NCBI GenBank assembly: GCA_012931725.1
Contig: CM022945.1
Coordinates: 19,206,580 to 19,270,579 of the forward strand
Source: Litsea cubeba
Taxonomy: Eukaryota; Streptophyta; Magnoliopsida; Laurales; Lauraceae
Reading direction: 5' to 3'
DNA length: 64,000 bases
Position numbers and translations under genes: made by a program. Below are positions 37,245 to 47,500 of this stretch, piece by piece. The notes under the pieces were generated by a model. The model saw only the letters and a program-made list of their open reading frames with translations, did no database searches and had not been told where the DNA came from. Position 1 is the stretch's first letter. Every line of letters begins with the position of its first letter.

Positions 37245-38190
37245 TGAACAAGGTACCCGTGCTAGTTTCTGGGCTAGCTGTCCGATGGCCGTTTTCCATT
37301 TTGACCTCCAACGGACTATTTTTGAAACTAAGGGCCGGTTTGTTTGGCGTCTCTTATCTATATGAAACAGATCTGTTTCAAATGACCCTATTTGAAATAG
37401 ATAGTGTAGAAATAGTTTGTTTGGTTACATAGAAAAAATGATTGAAATAGACATTTTTAAAACAATGGTTGAGAATTTTTCAGAAATATCTCAAGATCCA
37501 TGAGGATTCAAGTATTGAAACTTGACGTCGTACTTTCAAAGAGAATTAATGGTTTGGATCTTGCATTTGGGGCCCATGGTTTTAAAAAGGTAGATATAAA
37601 AGTTTGTGATTTTTTGTAAATATCTCAAAATCTATGGCAATCCAACGGCTAAAATTTGGACCCATAATCGTGCATGATCTTCTGAATATATTCAATGGTT
37701 TGGATCATCATTTTTGGTGGTTGAATTTACAAAAAAAAAAAAGAAAAAGAAAAAACCACACTATCCTTGTACAATTTCAAAACTCAGTCAATAATCATGG
37801 TACATCAATGGTGAAAAACATTTTTATAAATATCTCAAGATCCACTTGGATTTAGAGGCTCATTTTGGATTTGGGACCATTTTTGGCCATCCAAGTTCCT
37901 GCAAGTTAATTTTGTCTCGAGCGAGGTGCTCGTGCCGTTTCCGATTTGTCCGGAGCCTTTTCCCGTTCCGGACCCTCAGCGGGCCGTTTTCAAGACTAAG
38001 TGTTGAAAAATCCTATGTTTCGCTTCTAATTCTCTAACCGGGAGTCCTATTTGTGAACCGTCGATTATGTCAAGTTACTTTACCTCTCGACCGAAGTGCT
38101 CGCGCCGGTTTCCAATTTTTTCGGAGGCCGTTTCCCATTCCGGACCCCTGGCGGGCCTTTTTCGAGCCTAAGTGTTGGAAAATCCTTTTT
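37245..38190. repeat. Three copies of a roughly 90-120 bp GC-richer repeat
   Basis: Copies begin near 37245, 37915 and 38085. Shared words include GTGCTCG, CCGGAC, GCGGGCC and AAGTGTTG(A/G)AAAATCC. Copies two and three are about 167 bp apart; the first is more diverged. They sit between the captured RRM exons and the last ACCGACG block. Function unknown. Confidence 0.6.
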
Positions 38191-38720
38191 TATTTTTATT
38201 TTACGTCGGTAAAACTATCAGAGACTATTATCGAAGAGTTATATGACATCGGTAAAATGAACATTTAGCGACATTTTTTGTAAAACATTGGTAATGTTTA
38301 ATTTTATTTTTTAGGAAAATTAAAAATCAGAGTCCTTTACCGACGAATTTTTTTTTTACCGACGAAAATTAGCGTCAGAAAATTTATCACCGACGTTTAA
38401 TATAAAACATCGATAAAAGTTGGTAGACTTTTTTACTTATTTTAAAAAAAAAAAGAATTTACCGACAAAAATTCTATTTTTTGAGACGAAAAAAATCCTC
38501 GGTAAATTTCCCACCTTTTTTTCCCACTCCCGCCACCGAAACACCTCTTTTCACTCTCTCTGCTCTCTCACTCTCACTCTCACTCTCTATGCTCTCTCAC
38601 TCTCGCTCTCTCTGCTATTTCTCTCTCAGTGCACTCTCTCTGCTCTCTCACTCTCACTCTCGCTCTTTCTGCTCTCTCGCTCACTCTCGCTCTATCGCTC
38701 GATCTCTCTGCTCTCTCTCA

Positions 38721-39080
38721 CTCGGATGGAACAATTAGGAGTCACGCTACATGGCCACCATCATCATGGGCAGCGCAAAGGTCATCGTGCTCGACATTCG
38801 GTTCCCGACGATGTCGGTGGTAGAGTTGCAGTGCCACCAGGCTATTGTCAATGCCATCGCCTCGGCGCCGCATAGCTCCTGCTACATTTGCACCGCGGGG
38901 GATGAGTCCTAGGTTCTAATTTGGGACTCGTCGTCGATGTGGCAGCCAGTGGATGGGGGCTTGGATCCAATTCTGGCCTATACCGCTGGGGCAGAGATCG
39001 AGCAGCTGCAGTGGTCGTCTTCCCAGCCGGATTAGGTCGCCATTGCCTTCTCTAGCAAGCTGTAGATATTGAGAGTTTGA
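38721..39080 (+). pseudogene. LWD/AN11-type WD40 protein, C-terminal fragment
   Basis: One frame from 38721 to the stop at 39078 reads LGWNN, stop, ESRYMATIIMGSAKVIVLDI, through VELQCHQAIVNAIA, GGLDPILAYTAGAEIEQLQW and ends ILRV. This is the last third of LIGHT-REGULATED WD (LWD) proteins, close relatives of TTG1. Four in-frame stops (38736, 38910, 39033, 39063) break it, and the N-terminal two thirds are missing. There is no intron, but these genes usually lack introns in this region, so the route of copying is not shown. Confidence 0.85.
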
Positions 39081-41296
39081 TTTGATTTGGTGAATTCTGT
39101 ATTCTATTTGGCGCTCTCTCTCTCTCTCTCTCGTTCTGTGATTGGTAGGAACTAGTAATTGTTAGTCATGTGTTTTTCTTAATGAATAGGTGTAAAAGAC
39201 TTTCTAATTCTAGCTATATACAATGATTGATCCCTCTAAGCATTTCTGCACAAAGTTCAGTTTAAGGAAAGCTACACTTGATATCTTAATTTGTGTCTCT
39301 ATGTGTTTGTTTTTTTGGGTTTTTTTTTCCTTCCTTCTTTAACTCTTCTCTACGTGTGGCGCTAGAAAAGATCAGTTTTTTAAAGCTTGTGTTGTGTTGC
39401 TGAATTTAGAATTGATGGTGTGTTGTGTTTTTCCTTACTAAAATGTTGCAAAAATAGTGTTACATGCTGCTGCAATCATGATGCTTGGCGGTCGATGCAG
39501 ATGCTCTAGTTTGTTTTGACATCCATCTTGAAGTTTTGAAGGAACCCCAATGGCCAATTGTGTTGGTAATTCACTACTAGGTTGTTGGCACTTTGTCCCA
39601 CTGAGAATTTGAGGATAGTAGCACAATGAGTCAATGAAAACTGGGTTAAGATACTGATTTAAGTTGGACTGAACAAAAATGATCGATTTTAGCTCTCAGT
39701 TATTAATTAAAACTATGTGTAGTGGGTTTTCGCAGAATCATGATACCAATGTATGAGTGGAGATAGGCTGCAGTTAATAATTGGCATTGCTTTTTGCTGT
39801 GTGTAGCTTTTTAAATACTTCTGTACTGACTGAAATTGGATTGTTTTGATTACGGAGATTATAACCTTCTATTTGAATGCATTTTTGGCTCTCTGTCTTC
39901 CTTTTTTAGTCTTGCAAGATGCATTTTTATTTGTTTTATGTGGCGTAGATAACCAATGTCTATAGTTTGACCTTTTTCATGGATCTTTATGGGTAAATGC
40001 TGGAACTCTGAAGTCTAAACCTAGTGTGATACTCCTATTACGTATTGCACACCAATCAAATTTGACATGTAAATTTATGTGCATTGTAAAACACAATGTG
40101 AAATTGCAAACTATTGTCATCTTTGAAATCTATTTATTACAATGCATATATAATCATATTCACATGTCTTCTCTTTACTAGCTGTTTAGATTTCTATTTT
40201 AGAAAAATTAATTTTCCTAACTAGGTTCTATAAAATTAGGGGTGTTTATGGGCTGGGCTGAGTCCCAAGCCCAACTCAGGCCATAAGTGCCTGGCCTTGA
40301 GCCCAGTCCACCTAGAATAGGTTAAGCCCAAGCCCAGGTGTATTATATTTATAAAGAAAAGGGAAGATATTTGTTGACCCAACTTGCAACTTACCTGATT
40401 GAGATGTTTGCTTGTGAGAGAATGTGTGTTCAACTCCTCCCTCTCACAAAAAAAAATTGTTTTTTACTTAAACAGTTCCTCTCACTCTTGCTGGGCCGGG
40501 CTTGAATATTCTACCACTTAATCCGAGCACGGCACATATATTAAATGGGTCCATAGTTTATATCCAGGCCCAGCCTGGATGCTCAAAGCTAATTCTCAAG
40601 CCCGGCTGGGGCCGGGTCGAGATTGGTTCTGTGCTATTATGTAACCCTAGCATAGCTGTCAAAAGGTTGTATCTTATATTCTCATCTTCTACGAGCATAG
40701 TGGAATCGGTGTGATCCGTGGACGTACCTCAAGATCGAGGGAACCACGTAAATGTGTGTGTCATCTGTGTGGTTGTTTGCATCTTTTATTCTTTTCTTCC
40801 TAACATGGCCCACTTGAAAATTTTGATTATGATTAATCCGAATGGGACCAAACGCAACAACCCTCCCTGAATGTCACTGATCCCATATTTTTTGCACACT
40901 GCTCTGAATGGGATTGATCGTTAGATTGAAATTAGAAAATTATCCATTTTGAAACCGGTACACTTGAAGGCCACAAATCAAGGAGTAGAATACTTTGATG
41001 GACTTGAAATTTTGCACATAGCTTAATTACATCCAAATGCTCACCATCCGGTGAATTATGTAGCCTACAGCCGCAGACCCCACAAGGCTGTACATAAGTT
41101 GCTTAAATGAGCATGTGAGCACATAAAAAGGCATATATATATATATATATATAATTTGGGGTCAATCTCATGCCTCTAACCCCTTTATACGTAGTCCACA
41201 AATTTAATGACTTTATATTAAAGGAAAAAATCTGACCCTAAATCCAATGGTACATTTCATTTGGATAGGTGAAAATACAATGAGTCTAGTGTACTT
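39081..41296. other. Intergenic DNA, no gene seen
   Basis: A (CT)n run at 39112-39133 is followed by AT-rich DNA that may be the copied 3' flank of the WD40 gene. GGGCTGGGC/GGCCCAGCC words at 40240-40620 look like transposon ends, but no target duplication was confirmed. (TA)n runs lie at 41134-41151. The dispersed repeat shared with 32 kb begins near 41150. Confidence 0.4.
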
Positions 41297-41887
41297 TTTT
41301 GACCCCTCCCTCCAATTTTTTTTTTTTTATTTTTGGACTCATATTTCATTTTAATGTGTCTTACAATCCGAAAGAATTTTGGGAGGGGTCAGTTTTTTGA
41401 TCCGGGAAAGACCGAATAGGTTCAAGAGATGAGAGAATTAAGAATAGCTACCAGAAAGACTAATCCAATCCATAACGATGTACCAGAAAATACAACATTT
41501 TTGTTACTTGACCAACCATCAGAAGAAGCAAATACAACGGGTACACTAATCAGTAAGATTGATGAAGTAGCAATTAATGCAAAAACAGCCAATTGGAAAA
41601 AAAATCCATTTATAGATTGGAAAGAAAAATAGAGGGATGTGGGTAACTAAAAGGCGAGAGAAAGAGAGAAGGAGAATCTCCATGATATATGATTCCAATA
41701 TGTATGGTCTATCAATCACATCATATCATAAAAGGCAGTGTGATAAAGCATCAATACTGATTCGTCCATAATTAGATGAATACGGTTCATAAGAAAAATA
41801 CAAATAATAAAGAGCCCCGAGTCAATAGAGACTGAGGAGATTGGCTCGGAAACGAATTTAATTAGGAGCTCCATTGCATAGTTCAGG
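41297..41887 (-). other. Nuclear insertion of plastid DNA (psbZ region)
   Basis: Contains antisense psbZ and its flanks. Toward 41297 lies the spacer downstream of psbZ, with a GACCCCTCCC/GGGAGGGGTC inverted repeat. Toward 41887 lies the spacer between psbZ and trnS, ending TTAGGAGCTCCATTGCATAG. Boundaries come from the uninterrupted repeat copy at 32 kb: left flank GTCTAGTGTACTT, right flank AAGGGAG. The nuclear repeat continues on both sides. Confidence 0.85.
41422..41609 (-). pseudogene. psbZ: Plastid psbZ copy, frameshifted
   Basis: Minus-strand translation gives LAVFALIATSSILLISVPVV, then FASSDGWSSNKNVVF and ending SLIS before a TGA at 41424-41422. This is the small photosystem II subunit PsbZ (62 aa). 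From the candidate ATG (41609) the length is 188 nt instead of 189, because the codons after ATG have been replaced by a T-rich run one base short. A nuclear copy without plastid promoter is not expected to function. Confidence 0.9.
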
Positions 41888-42174
41888 AAGGGAGTCTCAT
41901 GTGTGTGGAAGGTTCGGATGTGTTATAAAGTCAACCCTACTATGTTGTCCTTATGGTGAGAGATAGATGAATATGAATATTTATATATATATATATATAT
42001 ATTCCAAAAAAAAACACTTGAAGCTAAATACAGCAATTGGCATGTGGTGTGTAGCCTCCCTGAGAACCAGAGAAGAAAAGAAAGAAAATTAAGTAGTTGT
42101 GTGCTTTTTATGATCTGATGGGTTTTCTGTTTTTTTCATATGTTCTAGACTCTTTTTTGGAATCGGGCTGAAAT

Positions 42175-43205
42175 GGGTGGGCTCAAAAGGACACACTTAT
42201 ATTCTGATGTGGATGCAACGAAGGAAGATGACATGGGAGGGGAGACAACTGATGAAGAATCTGAAACTGAATATGGTGAAGAATTGATGCCTTGAAAGAA
42301 CTCTGTGTACAGTAGGGAAGGTCTTCTAGATAAGCTTGGTGATATAATCTGGCCAGAGAACTTGGATTGGATTCACAAACTCTCCATTGATTTTAGTCGA
42401 TCAAGATGACCTGGCACGTGAGCTGGCATTCTACACCCAATCATTGGAGGGCACGAGGCAGGCATTTGAGAAGCTTCAGTCTATGGGATTGCCCTTCCTC
42501 CAGCCTCTTGACTACTATGCAGAGATGGTGAAGACAAATGCCCACATGGAGAAACCGAGTAGTAGGCTCCTAGAAGAGAAGAAATGGATTGAGGAGGCTG
42601 AACAGAGGAGGAAAGGAAGGGAAGCCAAAAGAACTGCAAAAGAGGTTCAGGTTCAGAAACTCAAAGAGGGGGCCCAGCAGAAGAAACAGGGATTGAATCA
42701 GTTAAAAAATGGAGGAAGCAGAGGCAGCAGAGTGGCTTCGCTGATGGAGGTAAAGGTATTGATGAGATGGGTCAAGATTTCGGAGATGGGAAAACGTTTC
42801 AGAGCTTTAAGAAGAGGCCTGGTGTGGCCCCAGCCCCCAGGCGACAGATCTGGAGGGAGGGTGTAGGATTTTATATCCTATTGAACTATTATTTTTCTCA
42901 TTACCAATTAGTGATGCACAATAATAATTTTATGATTAGTATAGTTGTGTTAGGAAGGAATTCAAGCATCACTCCACCACGGGTGTACGATGAGTGTTGT
43001 ACCAGGGACCTAACAGAGGGCAAGACAAGGTGGCGGCGGTAAGGGAAAGAAGAGCATGGAGATAAAAGAAGAAGAATAGGGAGAGTACAGGGATACCAAG
43101 TTTGGATTTGGAGGGAGGAAAAGGCTTGAAGAAACAAAACATGGCGGAGACAACAGAGAGGCTTTAAAAAAAAGGAGATTTCTCCGGAAAAAAAGAAGAG
43201 GAGAG
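42175..43205 (+). pseudogene. EBP2-like rRNA-processing protein, broken copy
   Basis: Pieces in more than one frame match nucleolar EBP2. At 42305-42390 it reads VYSREGLLDKLGDIIWPENL then DWIHKLSID; from 42393 DQDDLARELAFYTQSLEG, then FEKLQSMGLPFLQPLDYYAEM. A Lys/Arg-rich coiled segment follows to about 42860. After a GT...AG-bounded interruption of about 155 bp, Lys-rich C-terminal pieces resume (about 43015-43200, KFGFGGRKGLKKQN). Damage: a TGA at 42293, a frameshift near 42390, further shifts after 42700 and near 43070. The interruption could be an old intron, so I cannot say whether it is a processed copy. Confidence 0.75.
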
Positions 43206-44590
43206 GGCGATCAATCTCCCTGGTTATGCCAATCTGAGAGACTCTAGATTTTTTTTTTTTTTTTTTGTTGGTATATTTCGTTTTGCATGTTGTAGTTCGC
43301 TTACATCTTAAATTATATGTTCTCTCTTGTTTTCTGGAGGGCTTGTTTGCAGCCAATGAGTTTAGCTGCCGTGCATGGCGTTCTTGGTTTATTAAAGATG
43401 CTTTATGTTGATTTTTCAGGTCGGGTTTCTAATGTAACCAGGTTATTGGAGGTCCATCGACATCATAAACCACCCAGGCCTTATGGCTTATACCATGGGC
43501 TTAAAGTATGTAAAAACTCCACACGTGGTTGAAAGACGACCACATAAAAACCTTAGTGAGCTATCCAACCCATTGAGAACCCTACCAAGCAACTCCATCA
43601 TGCCTGCTTTAGAGGGATGAGAACTAGAACTACAGTTGCAAATGGGTATCCAACTTAGTCGAGAGTATCGGAAGTCACGGATTTTAAATATAGCGGGTAT
43701 GGAATCCATTTTTGGATCCGGGAGAAATTAAGATCCAAAACACTTGGATCCAAAACCATATCCCAGCAAAGGTTTTATTGGTCATCCTAATATCCTCAAT
43801 GTTTTTGCGTGGCAATCTAAATTATTCAATTTCTTCTCATGGTAGAAGGTTCTTCCAAACAAACATAATAACCGTTTCAAATGTATAAATTTTACATATG
43901 TGAAGGTTATATATGTAATTTACATATTTAATCTCATTTACATTGCTACTCACAAGTGTGCACCACTTTGTCGGGCCCACCTGGCATATGAGTGTTTTGT
44001 TAATATTATTCTATTGGATATGTATGTGGTGTCTTAAAGGGCTTCTAACCCAAGGCCCAGACTCAGCCCTTTAATGGTTTTGAGCCCTAAAAAAGTATCC
44101 AAGTCCAGCCCATCAGACTTGAATGCATACGCGCACCACGTAAATTCAGTCAGATTTGGGTCCAGGCCAGATTCAGGCACATTGAAAGCCTTGATTCGCC
44201 AAATAAAGGCTCGAGGCCAATAATTACTGAAGTCCACTAGAGGCTTGAACTCAGGGAAGGAGCAGCCCAACTTGAGTTCAGGCCTTTACCATGAGTCAAT
44301 CTGGGCCACTGGGCCCATTGCAGATTTCAGATCCACTGCTATTGCATTTTTGCTCAGATGGACCCTGCCCAGACATAGTCTGAAGGACCACCCCACAGAG
44401 AGAAGGGCCAAAAGCCCAAAATCACTCTCCAAAATCCGAACCACTAAACAAGGATAATGATCCAGAAGTCCTTGTTTCCGTACATCCACACTTGGAATGT
44501 CATCTGCATCTCGTTACACTTCATAGAGTTCATACATCTGCAAGAAACACCCTTCTCTCTCTACTACTTACCCTTTTGTCCTTCCAGAAA
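43206..44590. other. Intergenic DNA and presumed promoter of the malate dehydrogenase gene
   Basis: 43632-43745 is a second copy of the dispersed repeat at 30985. 44030-44460 has GGCCCA-rich words of unclear origin. A pyrimidine-rich stretch (44550-44585) just before the ATG fits a plant 5' leader. No TATA box is obvious. Confidence 0.4.
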
Positions 44591-47500
44591 ATGCAGCCCA
44601 GTGCAGAGATCAGTCAGCGGATCTCAAGGATTTCTGCTCATCTCCACCCTCCTGCTCTACAGGTTTTCATTACTCTTCCATTCACTCTCTATTATCCTTT
44701 TTCTTTTACACCTTTTCCCCCTGATTTTATGGTTCTTGTTTGTTTAAAATTGTGGTGCTCTTGTTTTTGGATTACTTTGTGTTGCTTCTGCCATGGGTTT
44801 TATCTGTTTTTCAGTTTTATGGTATTCTTTTATAGAAAGTTGGTGTCTTTATACTCCTTTTTTGGTTTTTGGCTATCGCTTGCCGTTTATCTGATGTTTA
44901 TGATGGTTCTTGACTTTATTCTATTGGAGAGTTCTTGTAATGGGTAACGAATTCTTCTTGGGCCTGTTGAATTTGTATTCTTTTTTTTTTTATGTTTTCT
45001 TTATCTTGTTTATTTGATGTGAACGTTCTTATTCTTTTAAAAATTGTTGCTTTTTTATCATTATCTCTCTCTGTTATGTTAATGGTGGTTTATAGATGAT
45101 GAAATGATGATAATGTTAGCTATTTTGAATTGAAATTAGGTGTCCTCCCATTCTTATGGTTTGAGTATTTTCTGAATTTGGTAGTCCTAAATTGAAGTAT
45201 GGAGTTTGTTTCTTTTATTTATATTAGTTCTGCATATTCTAGTTTTGATGATGGTGATGATACTGTGAATTTGATCCGGTTATTGATAATGGTCTATTAT
45301 ATATATTGAAAGACATTTTCTTTTCACCTAATTTAATTGAACATGATATTGAATTATGTATCAATTAGACAATAAAATCTTCATAGCTTTTGTTAATTCT
45401 CTGTATGGAGTTTTTGGCATTCCCATGTGTTCTACTGACGCTGGTTGTGAGAAGAGAACTGAAGCTTTCAGCCATTTACTCTTCTATTTGCTTCTAATTT
45501 CCTCCATTTTCATATGGCTAAAAGTGTGAATTCTGTGTTAGATGGAGGAGAGTTCTAGCTTAAGGCGCTCAGCTTGTCGAGCCAAAGGTGGGGCCCCTGG
45601 ATTCAAAGTTGCAATCTTGGGTGCTGCTGGAGGCATAGGCCAGCCACTCGCGATGTTGATGAAGATGAATCCACTGGTTTCAGTTTTACATCTTTATGAT
45701 GTTGTCAATGCTCCGGGTGTTACTGCAGATGTCAGTCATATGGACACTGGAGCTGTGGTAACTTTCTTGACTCTCCCATCTTCTTTTTCCAATTTTTTCC
45801 GTAGTTTAGGTCTAGGTTTCAATGCAATAGTTGTTTGTTTTGCTGGATTTTAAGTTTTGATGTTTTAGGCAATGGGAACAGATTCTTATTAAGAGTTATG
45901 AGATCCAATTCCTTTGAAGCCTTGACAAGTGGTTTGCTTTTTTTATTCAGAAATTAGCTGGTAAGGTAGGAGTACGACTAGGGCTATTTGAAGGGAATGG
46001 GATTAATGTTCAGTCCTCTTATTTTGGTTTAGAGCATTGAATCTTTTCATCCCTTTAGGGATCTCAAGTTGTGTACTTGTAGCTGCATTCTAGATTTTGC
46101 AGTCTCATAATTTAATCATGGAGTTTTGGACAATGGTCTCAGCATAACTTTGGTATCTCATATGCATTGTTCTGTTGTCTCATACAATAGTCTGCTTTGG
46201 GAGTTCCCTCTTAATGTAAGGCAGAGGGTTGGATTTAGGCAGATAGCCAGCTATAAAAGCTTGCCTAACCAAACTGGGTCTAATTCTTGGTATAAGGAAT
46301 TGATTCTTTTGACAATAAAGACCTAACTAGCAACTCAACTTTGCGTGCAGATTTGACTTGTTTTGGATGCACCTCTGTCCTGAGGCCAACCTAAAATCTA
46401 TCAAATGTTAAGTACATCAGCTGGACAAATTTCCTAAATGGAACATTTTGCGCAATGGGAAATGGTGTGCCTTTCGCTAATTTAACAGAGTCAATACACA
46501 GCAATGTCTTGGACCTGGACCAGAACATTCTGACTGAATCAGCTGGCCAACCAGTCTTTTTTGGTTGACCTTCCCATTAATTCCATAGGTTCCGTAGAAT
46601 AGCTACTACTAGGTATGCAGTACATGTTCTAACATCAAAAGGCATAATTATAGCATCTTTAAAAAAGTAACAATAAAAAAAATGGTTGACAGATGAGATC
46701 ATAAGATTATTGATTAAGCCTACTGGTTGGACCTAACATTCCATCAAAATCAGTCAAGTACCATTCTAGGTTTTAATACATTGTCCTATAAGTTCTTGGG
46801 CAGTTGTGATGGGGATAAAGCTACAATGATGATGAAATGCATGTCCCATTTGAGGTGCCAAAAGGGAATGCTCTAACATATGCAGTTCATATATGGCAGA
46901 CAAGTGGTTCCCTTCATATTTCTACTCTTTTTTGCTGATCATGCCTTCACCTCCTTTAAGTTTCTTGTTGAAATTTTGTATGCAGAGAACCGGCTATGTG
47001 AGAGCCACAGCTGATCTTTTATTGGATTTAATAGTTTAAGTTCTATTCATTCATTTATCTATTTACCTTTGGTGTTTTAGGTACGTGGATTTTTGGGTCA
47101 AGTACAATTGGAGAGTGCTCTTACAGGAATGGACCTTGTTATCATTCCAGCAGGAGTTCCGAGGAAGCCAGGAATGACAAGGGAAGACTTGTTCAAAATA
47201 AATGCTGGAATCGTCCGGACCCTTTGTGAAGGGATTTCTAAGTGCTGTCCTCATGCCATTGTGAACCTTATCAGCAATCCAGTGAATTCCACTGTCCCAA
47301 TTGCAGCTGAAGTTTTCAAGAAAGCTGGCACATATGATCCAAAACGGCTTTTGGGAGTGACCACACTTGATGTAGTGAGAGCCAATACTTTTGTGGTATG
47401 TTATATCTGTCTTGATACTTAAAAACACATTTCTTTATGCAATTGCTTTCTTGTAGTAAGAAACTGGGAATTCTTTAGATATTGTTGTTCTTGCTGTGGT

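Larger units (their letters stand above)
34997..39080 (+). mobile_element. CACTA-like element with ACCGACG palindromes and captured gene fragments
   Basis: Starts CACTATAAGAAGTTGACAC at 34997, the form of an En/Spm (CACTA) terminus. It is followed by dozens of short inverted-repeat units built from TTTTACCGACGAAAA and its complement (35025-35860, 36395-36575, 38200-38505), as in CACTA subterminal regions. Between these blocks lie two exons of an RNA-binding protein gene (36102-36360) and a family of three GC-richer repeats. Directly after the last block is a WD40 gene fragment. No transposase was found. I could not find the opposite terminus (a TAGTG end with a 3-bp duplication), so the right boundary given is only that of the last recognisable captured piece. 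Confidence 0.7.

Noticed and set aside
38481..38738. Ser/Leu-rich ORFs before the WD40 fragment
   Set aside because: They are translations of a CT-rich simple-sequence stretch.
39718..39722. TAGTG as the right end of the CACTA-like element
   Set aside because: The bases before it do not match the reverse complement of CACTATAAGAAG, and no 3-bp duplication of TAT follows.
40240..40640. hAT-like element with GGGCTGGGC ends
   Set aside because: Possible ends TAGGGGTG and CCCTA were seen, but the flanking 8-mers do not match.
41429..41632. Plus-strand ORF of 67 codons
   Set aside because: It is the antisense strand of the plastid psbZ copy.
44492..44947. Plus-strand ORF of 151 codons overlapping the malate dehydrogenase start
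   Set aside because: It reads through exon 1 in another frame and into intron 1. The PTS2-encoding frame with perfect splice phase explains the region.
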